A stretch of 64,000 nucleotides of DNA from Paracoccaceae bacterium (GTDB lineage: Bacteria > Pseudomonadota > Alphaproteobacteria > Rhodobacterales > Rhodobacteraceae): assembly GCA_028875855.1 (NCBI GenBank), contig JAGWVA010000002.1, positions 1-64,000 on the forward strand. Reading direction: 5' to 3'. Position 1 is the stretch's first letter, and each line of letters begins with the position of its first letter. Below the pieces are notes generated by a model. The model did not search any database, was not told the DNA's origin, and worked only from the letters and a program-made list of their open reading frames with translations. The position numbers and the translations under genes are program-made. Below are positions 33,129-40,632 of this stretch, one piece after another.

Positions 33129-35567
33129 ATGAGCGGATTTCCGACGCAAGCGCGGGTGGTCATCATCGGCGGCGGGGCAGTGGGGGCCTCGGCGCTCTAT
33201 CACCTTGCCAAGGCGGGCTGGACGGACTGCCTTCTGCTGGAGAAGAACGAACTGACGGCCGGGTCCACATGGCATGCGGCGGGGAACGTTCCGACCTTCT
33301 CGTCAAGCTGGTCGATCATGAACATGCAGCGCTATTCGGCCGAGCTCTATCGCGGCCTTGGCGCGGCGGTGGACTATCCGATGAACTACCACGTCACCGG
33401 GTCGGTGCGCCTTGGCCACAGCCGCGAACGGCTGATGGAGTTCCAGCGCGTGAAGGGTATGGGGCGCTATCAGGGCATTGACCTCGAGGTGTTGACGCCC
33501 GACGAGATCCGCAGCCGCTATCCCTTCGTCGAGACGCATGAGCTGACCGGCGCGCTTTATGACCCTTACGACGGCGACATCGACCCCGCGCAGCTCACGC
33601 AGGCGCTGGCGAAGGGCGCGCGGTCCATGGGCGCGCGCATCGAACGCTTCTGCCCCGTGACGGGCGTCCGGCGCGAGGGGGGCGACTGGGTGATCGAGAC
33701 GCCCAAGGGCGAAATCCGGGCCGAGATCGTGGTGAACGCCGCCGGTTACTATGCCGCCGAGGTGGGCCGCATGTTCGGCCGCGAGGTGCCGATGATGGTG
33801 ATGAGCCATCAATACATGCTGTTCGACACGATCCCGGAACTGGAGGCCTGGTCGAAGGAGGTGGGCCACAAGCTGCCGCTGCTGCGCGACGTGGACAGCT
33901 CATATTACCTTCGGCAGGAGAAATACGGCTTCAATCTCGGGCCCTACGAGAAGGGCTGCCGCGCGCATTGGGTGACCAAGGACGACCCGATGCCTGAGGA
34001 TTTCAGCTTCCAGCTGTTCCCCGACGATCTCGACCGGCTGGAATGGTATATCAACGATGCGATGGAACGGGTGCCGCTGCTGCAACAGGCGAACCTGACC
34101 AAGGTTATCAACGGCCCGATCCCCTATACGCCGGACGGCAATCCCCTGATCGGCCCGATGCCCGGCGTGCCGAACGCCTTCGAGGCCTGCGTCTTCACCT
34201 TCGGCATCTGCCAGGCGGGCGGCGCGGGCAAGGTGCTGGCCGAATGGGTGACGGAGGGCGCCACCGAATGGGACATGTGGTCCTGCGATCCGCGCCGCTT
34301 CACCGGTTTCGAGGATCGCGACTACTGCGTGGCAAAGGGGCTCGAGGTCTATGGCAACGAATATGCCATGCACTTCCCCCGCCATTCCTGGCCGGAAGGA
34401 CGGCCCCGGAAGCTTTCGGCGGTCCATGACCGGACGCAGGCGCTTGGCGCGGTCTATGGCGCCTATAACGGGTGGGAGCGGGCGCTGTGGTATGCGCGTC
34501 CGGGCGATGACACCTCGGAGGCGGCGCAGCGGACATGGGATCGCGAGGGGCCATGGTTCGGTGCGATGCGCGACGAGGCGCAGGCGGTGCGCGACGCGGC
34601 CGGTATCCTCGACCTGCCGGGGTTCTCGCGGTTCCGCCTGACGGGGGCGGGCGCGGCCGACTGGCTGGGCCGCCAGATCACCGGCAAGCTGCCGGGCGTG
34701 GGCCGGCTGGGCCTTGGCTATTTCGCCGACGACAAGGGCCGGATCGTCACCGAGATGTCGATCTGCCGGCTGGCCGAGGACGAAATCTGGCTGATCACCG
34801 CGGCCACGGCGCAGGTGCACGACCGCGACTGGCTGATGCGCCACCTCGACCCCGGGCTGACGCTGGTGGACGAGACCGACGACTGGTCCTGCCAGATCCT
34901 GACCGGCCCAAGGGCGCGCGACGTGCTGGCGGGCGTGGCCGAGGCGGACCTGACGAAACCCTGGCTGACCTGGCAGGCCGCGCGCATCGCGGGCCGGGAC
35001 GTGATGCTGATGCGGGTGTCCTTCGCGGGCGAGCTGGGCTGGGAGATTCATTCCCGGCTGGCCGACACGGGCGCGGTCTATGACGCGGTGATGGCGGCGG
35101 GGGCGCCCCACGGGCTGAAACCCTTCGGGATGTTCGCCCTCGACAGTCTCAGGCTGGAAAAGGGCTACCGGGCGTGGAAGGGCGATCTTTCGACCGACTA
35201 CACCGTGCTGCAGGGCGGGCTCGACCGCTTCGTGGACTGGTCCAAGCCCGCTTTCCGCGGCAAGGCCGCGCTCGATGCGGAACGGCAGGCGGGGGTCGCC
35301 AAGCGGTTCGTCATCCTCGAGGTCGCGCCGGGCGAGACGGACCCGCCCTACATGTCCACGATCTGGCACGGGGGCGCCGTGGTGGGCGAGACGACATCGG
35401 GCGGCTGGGGCTTCCGGGTGGAGGCCTGCGTCGCGCTCGGGATGCTGCGGTCGGACCTCGCGGTGCCGGGGACGGCGCTGGAGGTCGAGGTGTTCGGCGA
35501 GCGCCGCGCGGCGAAGGTGCTCGACGGGGCGCCGTGGGACCCGGCGAACCTTCGGTTGCGTGCGTGA
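33129..35567 (+). CDS. FAD/GcvT dehydrogenase, dimethylglycine/sarcosine dehydrogenase-like (1)
   Basis: An 812-residue two-module enzyme. Residues ~9-400 are a DAO-type FAD domain, with the dinucleotide motif G-G-G-A-V-G at 14-19 and the covalent-FAD site His49 in G-S-T-W-H-A-A-G. Residues ~440-810 are a GcvT-like folate domain ending with an aminomethyltransferase C-terminal barrel (G-E-L-G-W-E-I, L-E-K-G-Y-R-A-W). Family members oxidise N-methyl groups of dimethylglycine or sarcosine and pass the carbon to tetrahydrofolate as methylene-THF. GGGGAGGG precedes the ATG. It is first in a four-gene run. Exact substrate unknown. Confidence 0.85.
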   Translation: MSGFPTQARVVIIGGGAVGASALYHLAKAGWTDCLLLEKNELTAGSTWHAAGNVPTFSSSWSIMNMQRYSAELYRGLGAAVDYPMNYHVTGSVRLGHSRERLMEFQRVKGMGRYQGIDLEVLTPDEIRSRYPFVETHELTGALYDPYDGDIDPAQLTQALAKGARSMGARIERFCPVTGVRREGGDWVIETPKGEIRAEIVVNAAGYYAAEVGRMFGREVPMMVMSHQYMLFDTIPELEAWSKEVGHKLPLLRDVDSSYYLRQEKYGFNLGPYEKGCRAHWVTKDDPMPEDFSFQLFPDDLDRLEWYINDAMERVPLLQQANLTKVINGPIPYTPDGNPLIGPMPGVPNAFEACVFTFGICQAGGAGKVLAEWVTEGATEWDMWSCDPRRFTGFEDRDYCVAKGLEVYGNEYAMHFPRHSWPEGRPRKLSAVHDRTQALGAVYGAYNGWERALWYARPGDDTSEAAQRTWDREGPWFGAMRDEAQAVRDAAGILDLPGFSRFRLTGAGAADWLGRQITGKLPGVGRLGLGYFADDKGRIVTEMSICRLAEDEIWLITAATAQVHDRDWLMRHLDPGLTLVDETDDWSCQILTGPRARDVLAGVAEADLTKPWLTWQAARIAGRDVMLMRVSFAGELGWEIHSRLADTGAVYDAVMAAGAPHGLKPFGMFALDSLRLEKGYRAWKGDLSTDYTVLQGGLDRFVDWSKPAFRGKAALDAERQAGVAKRFVILEVAPGETDPPYMSTIWHGGAVVGETTSGGWGFRVEACVALGMLRSDLAVPGTALEVEVFGERRAAKVLDGAPWDPANLRLRA

Positions 35568-35576
35568 GATCGGCGG

Positions 35577-35622
35577 GACCGGGGCTCTGCCCCGGACCCC
35601 GGGATATTTTCAGACAGAAAAG
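35577..35622. repeat. GC-hairpin intergenic repeat, copy 2
   Basis: CCGGGGC-TCT-GCCCCGG (35579-35595), then ACCCCGGGATATTTTCAGACAGAAAAG, written here in part by position. It lies between the two paralogous dehydrogenase genes. It shares CCCGGGATATTT with copy 1 and GACAGAAAA with copy 3. It may partly terminate or stabilise transcripts inside the operon. Confidence 0.65.
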
Positions 35623-35658
35623 GGGGCGCAGGGCGTCCCCGGGCATGAGGAACGCAGG

Positions 35659-38097
35659 ATGCAGCAACTACCGGCGAAGGCGCGGGCGGTCATCATCGGG
35701 GGCGGCGTGTCGGGCTGCTCGCTGGCCTATCATCTGGGCAAGCTGGGGTGGACCGACGTGGTGCTGCTGGAACGCAAGCAGCTGACCTGCGGCACGACCT
35801 GGCATGCGGCGGGGCTGGTGGGCCAGCTGCGCGGCAGCCAGAACATGACGCGGCTCGCCAAGTATTCGGCCGATCTCTACGTCAAGCTCGAGGCCGAGAC
35901 CGGCGTTGCCACGGGGATGCGGCAGGTGGGGTCGATCTCGGTCGCGCTGACCGAGGCGCGGCACGAGGAGCTGCTGCGGCAGGCGACACTGGCGCGGGCC
36001 TTCGACGTCGAGGTGAACGAGATCTCGCCCGCCGAGGTGAAGGCGATGTATCCCCATCTCGAGGTGGGCGATGTCGTGGGCGCGGTGCATCTGCCGCTTG
36101 ACGGCCAGTGCGATCCGGCCAACATCGCCATGGCGCTGGCCAAGGGCGCGCGGATGCGCGGAGTTGCCATCCACGAGGGCGTGAAGGTGACCGGCGTGAC
36201 CGACGACGGCGCGCGGGTGACCGGCGTCGATTGGGAGGCGGGGGGCGCGCGCGGGCACATCGCGGCCGACATCGTCATCAACTGCGGCGGCATGTGGGGG
36301 CGCGATCTGGCGGCGCAGTCGGGGGTGAGCCTGCCGCTGCATGCCTGCGAGCATTTCTACCTTGTCACCGAACCGATCGAGGGGCTGGGCCACCTGCCGG
36401 TGCTGCGGGTGCCCGACGAATGCGCCTATTACAAGTCGGACGCGGGCAAGATGATGCTGGGCGCCTTCGAGCCGAAGGCCAAGCCCTGGGGCATGGCGGG
36501 CATCCCCGAGGATTTCTGCTTCGACGCGCTGCCCGAGGATTTCGACCATTTCCAGCCGATCCTGGAAGCCGCGATGCACCGGATGCCGATGTTCGAGACG
36601 GCGGGCATCCACACCTTCTTCAACGGACCCGAAAGCTTCACGCCGGACGACCGCTATTACCTGGGCGAGGCGCCGGAGCTGAAGGGCTACTGGGTTGCGG
36701 CGGGCTACAACTCGATCGGGATCGTGTCGTCGGGGGGCGCGGGGATGGCGCTGGCGCAATGGCTCAACGACGGCGAGCCGCCCTTCGATCTGTGGGAGGT
36801 GGATATCCGCCGGGCGCAGCCCTTCCAGCGCAACCGCCGCTATCTGAAGGAGCGGGTGAGCGAGACGCTGGGCCTGCTTTACGCCGATCACTGGCCCTAT
36901 CGGCAGATGGAGACCGCGCGCGGGGTGCGCCGCTCGCCGCTGCATGGCGCGCTGGCCGAGCGAGGCGCCGTCTTCGGCGAGGTGGCGGGCTGGGAGCGGG
37001 CGAACTGGTTCGCCCTCCCCGGGCAGGAGCGCGAATACCGCTACGACTGGGGCCGGCAGAACTGGTTCGAGAACCAGAAGGCCGAGCACATGGCGGTGCG
37101 CACCGGCGTGGGCCTCTTCGACATGACCAGCTTCGGCAAGATCCGCGTCGAGGGGCGCGATGCGCTGGCCTTCCTGCAACGGGTCTGTGCCAATGACATG
37201 GACGTGGCGCCGGGGCGCATCGTCTATACGCAGATGCTGAACGCGCGTGGCGGGATCGAGAGCGACCTGACCGTCACGCGGCTGTCGGAGACGGCCTTCC
37301 TGCTGGTCGTGCCGGGGGCGACGCTCAGGCGCGATCTGGCCTGGCTCAACCGCCACGTCGGCGCGGATTTCGCCGTCATCACCGATGTGACGGCGGGCGA
37401 GGCGGTGCTGTGCCTGATGGGGCCCAAGGCGCGCGAGGTGCTGGCGCGCGTCTCGCCCAACGACCTGAGCAACGCGGGCCATCCCTTTGGCACGGCGCGA
37501 GAAATCGAGATCGGCATGGGCCTCGCGCGGGCGCATCGGGTCACCTATGTGGGCGAACTCGGCTGGGAGCTTTACGTCTCGACCGATCAGGCCGCGCATG
37601 TCTTCGAGGCGCTGACCGAGGCCGCCCCGGAGATCAGGCTTTGCGGGCTTCACACGCTCGACTCCTGCCGGATCGAGAAGGCCTTCCGTCACTGGGGCCA
37701 TGACATCACGGACGAGGATCATGTGCTGGAGGCGGGCCTGGGCTTCGCGGTCAGGACCGGCAAGGGCGACTTCATCGGCCGCGACGCTGTGCTGGCCAAG
37801 CGCGAGGCGGGGCTTGAGCGGCGGATGGTGCAGTTCCTGCTCGAGGACCCCGAGCCGATGCTGTTTCACAACGAGGCGGTGGTGCGGGATGGCAAGATCG
37901 TGTCCATCGTGACCTCGGCCAATTACGGGCATGCGCTCGGGGGCGCGGTGGGCATGGGCTATGTGCCCTGCCGGGGCGAAAGCGCCGAGGAGGTTCTGGC
38001 CTCGCGCTACGAGATCGAGATTGCCGGGCGGCGGGTGCCGGCGCGGGCCTCGCTCGTGCCGATGTATGACCCGAAAGCGGACCGCGTGCGGATGTGA
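35659..38097 (+). CDS. FAD/GcvT dehydrogenase, dimethylglycine/sarcosine dehydrogenase-like (2)
   Basis: A second 812-residue paralogue with the same module order. It has G-G-G-V-S-G at residues 14-19, the covalent-FAD His49 in G-T-T-W-H-A-A-G, a FAD domain to ~400 and a GcvT domain with G-E-L-G-W-E-L and I-E-K-A-F-R-H-W-G-H-D-I. The motif around His49 (T-C-G-T-T-W-H-A-A-G-L-V-G-Q-L) is closer to classic dimethylglycine/sarcosine dehydrogenases than copy 1, which has N-V-P-T-F. The two differ enough to suggest different substrates, for example successive N-demethylations. The ATG at 35659 was chosen because the frame upstream is antisense-like and includes the repeat element. Confidence 0.85.
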   Translation: MQQLPAKARAVIIGGGVSGCSLAYHLGKLGWTDVVLLERKQLTCGTTWHAAGLVGQLRGSQNMTRLAKYSADLYVKLEAETGVATGMRQVGSISVALTEARHEELLRQATLARAFDVEVNEISPAEVKAMYPHLEVGDVVGAVHLPLDGQCDPANIAMALAKGARMRGVAIHEGVKVTGVTDDGARVTGVDWEAGGARGHIAADIVINCGGMWGRDLAAQSGVSLPLHACEHFYLVTEPIEGLGHLPVLRVPDECAYYKSDAGKMMLGAFEPKAKPWGMAGIPEDFCFDALPEDFDHFQPILEAAMHRMPMFETAGIHTFFNGPESFTPDDRYYLGEAPELKGYWVAAGYNSIGIVSSGGAGMALAQWLNDGEPPFDLWEVDIRRAQPFQRNRRYLKERVSETLGLLYADHWPYRQMETARGVRRSPLHGALAERGAVFGEVAGWERANWFALPGQEREYRYDWGRQNWFENQKAEHMAVRTGVGLFDMTSFGKIRVEGRDALAFLQRVCANDMDVAPGRIVYTQMLNARGGIESDLTVTRLSETAFLLVVPGATLRRDLAWLNRHVGADFAVITDVTAGEAVLCLMGPKAREVLARVSPNDLSNAGHPFGTAREIEIGMGLARAHRVTYVGELGWELYVSTDQAAHVFEALTEAAPEIRLCGLHTLDSCRIEKAFRHWGHDITDEDHVLEAGLGFAVRTGKGDFIGRDAVLAKREAGLERRMVQFLLEDPEPMLFHNEAVVRDGKIVSIVTSANYGHALGGAVGMGYVPCRGESAEEVLASRYEIEIAGRRVPARASLVPMYDPKADRVRM

Positions 38098-38101
38098 CAG
38101 G

Positions 38102-38140
38102 CGCCGGGGGCTCATCCCCGAGGAGATTTGAGGACAGAAA
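38102..38140 (+). repeat. GC-hairpin intergenic repeat, copy 3, feeding the mttB start
   Basis: CGGGG-GCTCAT-CCCCG (38105-38120), then GAGGAGATTTGAGGACAGAAAA running straight into the ATG at 38141 (described by position 38119-38140). The tail shares GACAGAAAA with copy 2, and its GAGGA appears to serve as ribosome binding site. Confidence 0.5.
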
Positions 38141-39709
38141 ATGGGTGCTGGCATGGAAGAGACGGTGATCGGTTGCGCGCCCGAACGGGCGCGGCGGGCG
38201 GGCGGACGGGCGAGCCGGGTGGCTTTGCGCGCGGCGCCGCTGGCGGAGGCCCTGCGGCCGGTGCGGCCGGGCTTGCCCGGCGGGCAATACAAGCCGCTGA
38301 GCGCGGAGGGCATGGAGCGCATCCACCAATCGGCGCTGGAGGCGCTGGAGGTGATCGGCTTCGGCTCGGTGCCGCCCACGGGGCGCGAGATCCTGACCCG
38401 CGCCGGGGCGGTGATGGGCGAGGATGGGCGTGTCCGCTTTCCGCGCGCGCTGGTCGAGGACATGCTGGCCAAGGCCGCGCGGGGGATCACCCTGCATGGG
38501 CGCGATCCGAAATACGACCTGCACCTGACCGGGACCAATGTGCATTTCGGCACGGCTGGCGCGGCGGTGCATATCGTCGATCTGGAGCGTAACGACTATC
38601 GGGATTCGACCTCGAAGGATCTCTTTGACGCGGCGCGGCTGACCCATAACCTTGATAACGTGCACTTCTTCCAGCGCGCCATGGTCTGCCGCGATATCGC
38701 CGACAATTACGACATGGACGTGAACACGCTTTACGCCTGTTGCGCGGGCACGACGAAGCATGTGGGCACATCCTTTTCGGACCCCTCGCATGTAAAGGGG
38801 TGTTTCGAGCTTCTGCACATGATCGCGGGCGGCGAGAAGAAGTGGCGCGAGCGGCCTTTCGTCAGCAATTCCAACTGCTTCGTCGTGCCGCCGATGAAAT
38901 TCGCCGAAGAGAGCTGCCGCACGATGGAATTGTGCGTCGAGGGCGGGATGCCGATCCTTCTGCTGTCGGCCGGGCAGGCGGGGGCCACGGCACCCGCGCC
39001 GATCGCGCTGGCCATCGTTCAGGCGATGGCCGAATGCCTTGCCGGGCTGGTCTATGTGAATGCGATGGTGCCCGGGCATCCCTGCATCTTCGGCACCTGG
39101 CCTTTCGTGTCGGACCTGCGCACGGGCGCGATGTCGGGCGGGTCTGCGGAACAGGCCCTGCTGACGGCGGGCTGCGCACAGATGCACCAGTTCTACGGCC
39201 TGCCGGGCGGCGCGGCCTCGGGCATCTCGGACAGCAAGCTGCCGGACATGCAGGCGGGCTGGGAGCAGGGGATCACCAACGTCCTTGCCGGGCTCTCCGG
39301 GCTCAACATGGCCTATGAGGCGGTGGGGATGCATGCCTCGCTCTTGGGCTTCTGTCTGGAAAGCCTCGTGATGGGCGATGACATCCTGGGTCAGGTCATG
39401 CGCTGCGTGCGTGGCATCGAGGTGACCGAGGACAAGGTGTCGATCGAGGCGATGACGCAGGTCTGTCTGGGCGGGCCGGGCCATTACCTCGGGTCCGAAC
39501 AGACGCTGAGCCTGATGCAGACCGAATACGTCTATCCCGTGGTGGGCAACCGGATGAGCCCCAAGGAATGGGTGGAGGCGGGCAAGCCCGAGCTGCTCGA
39601 CCGGGCCATCGCGCGCAAGAACGCGATCCTTGCCAAGGCCGGGAACCTGATCGACCCGGAGATCGACGCGGCGATCCGGGCCACCTATCACATTCACGTG
39701 CCGGCATGA
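38141..39709 (+). CDS. Trimethylamine methyltransferase (MttB) family protein, pyrrolysine-free
   Basis: A 522-residue member of the MttB superfamily. The long barrel shows H-F-G-T-A-G-A-A-V-H, K-H-V-G-T-S-F-S-D-P, P-L-x-x-S-A-G-Q-A-G-A-T-A-P (as I-L-L-L-S-A-G-Q-A-G-A-T-A-P) and G-L-P-G-G-A-A-S-G-I-S-D-S-K. There is no in-frame TAG, so it lacks the pyrrolysine of true MttB and belongs with homologues such as glycine betaine methyltransferase MtgB. Those move a methyl group from a quaternary amine to a corrinoid protein. No corrinoid protein or MtgA-like enzyme is adjacent. Two ATGs lie at 38141 and 38153; the first has GAGGA seven bases upstream. The context is two N-demethylating dehydrogenases. 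Confidence 0.85.
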   Translation: MGAGMEETVIGCAPERARRAGGRASRVALRAAPLAEALRPVRPGLPGGQYKPLSAEGMERIHQSALEALEVIGFGSVPPTGREILTRAGAVMGEDGRVRFPRALVEDMLAKAARGITLHGRDPKYDLHLTGTNVHFGTAGAAVHIVDLERNDYRDSTSKDLFDAARLTHNLDNVHFFQRAMVCRDIADNYDMDVNTLYACCAGTTKHVGTSFSDPSHVKGCFELLHMIAGGEKKWRERPFVSNSNCFVVPPMKFAEESCRTMELCVEGGMPILLLSAGQAGATAPAPIALAIVQAMAECLAGLVYVNAMVPGHPCIFGTWPFVSDLRTGAMSGGSAEQALLTAGCAQMHQFYGLPGGAASGISDSKLPDMQAGWEQGITNVLAGLSGLNMAYEAVGMHASLLGFCLESLVMGDDILGQVMRCVRGIEVTEDKVSIEAMTQVCLGGPGHYLGSEQTLSLMQTEYVYPVVGNRMSPKEWVEAGKPELLDRAIARKNAILAKAGNLIDPEIDAAIRATYHIHVPA

Positions 39710-39720
39710 GGGGAGAGAGA

Positions 39721-40620
39721 ATGCACTACGGCTATATCGGACTGGGCAATCTGGGCGGGCATCTGGCCGAAAGCCTGATCCGGGCCGGGTTTCAGGTGAC
39801 GGTCTATGACCGGGACGCGAAGCTCGCGGAACGCCACCGGGCGCTTGGCGCGACGGTCGCGGGGTCGGTCGCGGACCTGGCTGCCGGTGTCGATCACGTC
39901 TTCACCTGCCTGCCGTCCCCTGCGGTGAGCGAGGCGGTGCTGGCCGAGATGCTGCCCGCGCTGCGCGCCGGCGCGACCTGGATCGAGAATTCGACGCTCG
40001 GGCGCGACGACATGCTGCGGTTGGCGGCGCTTGCCAGTGCCTCGGGCATCGATGTGCTGGAGGCGCCGGTGACCGGCGGCGTCCACCTTGCCGCGCGCGG
40101 CGAGATCACGGTGCTGGCCGGCGGACCCGAGACCTTGTTCGAGGCGCATCGCCCGGCGCTCGAGGCGATCGGGGGCAAGATCTTCCACATGGGGCCGCTG
40201 GGATCTGCCGCGGTCATCAAGGTCATCACCAACATGCTGGCCTTCATCCACCTTGTCGCCGATGGCGAGGCGCTGATGCTGGCCAAGCGCGGCGGGCTTG
40301 ACCTTGGCAAGGCCTGGCAGGCGATCACCGCGTCGTCGGGCACGAGCTTTGTCCATGAAACAGAAGGCCAGCTGATCCTGAACGGGAGCTATGACATCGC
40401 CTTCACCATGGATCTGGCGCTGAAGGATCTTGGCTTTGCCATGGGCTTCGGGCGGGAATTCGGCGTGCCGCTGGATCTGGCCGGGGTGGTGCAGCAGACC
40501 TTCGTGAAGGGCAAGGCGGCCTATGGCGGGGCGGCGCAATCGACGCAGATCGTGAAGCTTTTGGAGGATGTGCTGAACACCGACCTGCGGGCCCCGGGCT
40601 TCCCCGCGCGTCTCGAATGA
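39721..40620 (+). CDS. NAD-binding beta-hydroxyacid dehydrogenase
   Basis: A 299-residue enzyme of the 3-hydroxyisobutyrate/6-phosphogluconate dehydrogenase superfamily. The Rossmann motif G-L-G-N-L-G is at 7-12. Asp30 after the second strand suggests NAD preference. A-P-V-T-G-G-V (115-121) is the substrate loop, catalytic Lys is Lys167 in K-V-I-T-N-M, and the C-terminal helical domain includes K-D-L-G-F-A. GGGGAGAGAG precedes the ATG. As last gene of the cluster it may oxidise a hydroxy acid left from the demethylated compound. Substrate unknown. Confidence 0.85.
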   Translation: MHYGYIGLGNLGGHLAESLIRAGFQVTVYDRDAKLAERHRALGATVAGSVADLAAGVDHVFTCLPSPAVSEAVLAEMLPALRAGATWIENSTLGRDDMLRLAALASASGIDVLEAPVTGGVHLAARGEITVLAGGPETLFEAHRPALEAIGGKIFHMGPLGSAAVIKVITNMLAFIHLVADGEALMLAKRGGLDLGKAWQAITASSGTSFVHETEGQLILNGSYDIAFTMDLALKDLGFAMGFGREFGVPLDLAGVVQQTFVKGKAAYGGAAQSTQIVKLLEDVLNTDLRAPGFPARLE

Positions 40621-40632
40621 CGGGCTGGCCGG

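Noticed and set aside
38141-39709. In-frame amber codon (pyrrolysine) in the MttB-like gene
   Set aside because: The frame is open throughout and ends with TGA, so there is no pyrrolysine site.
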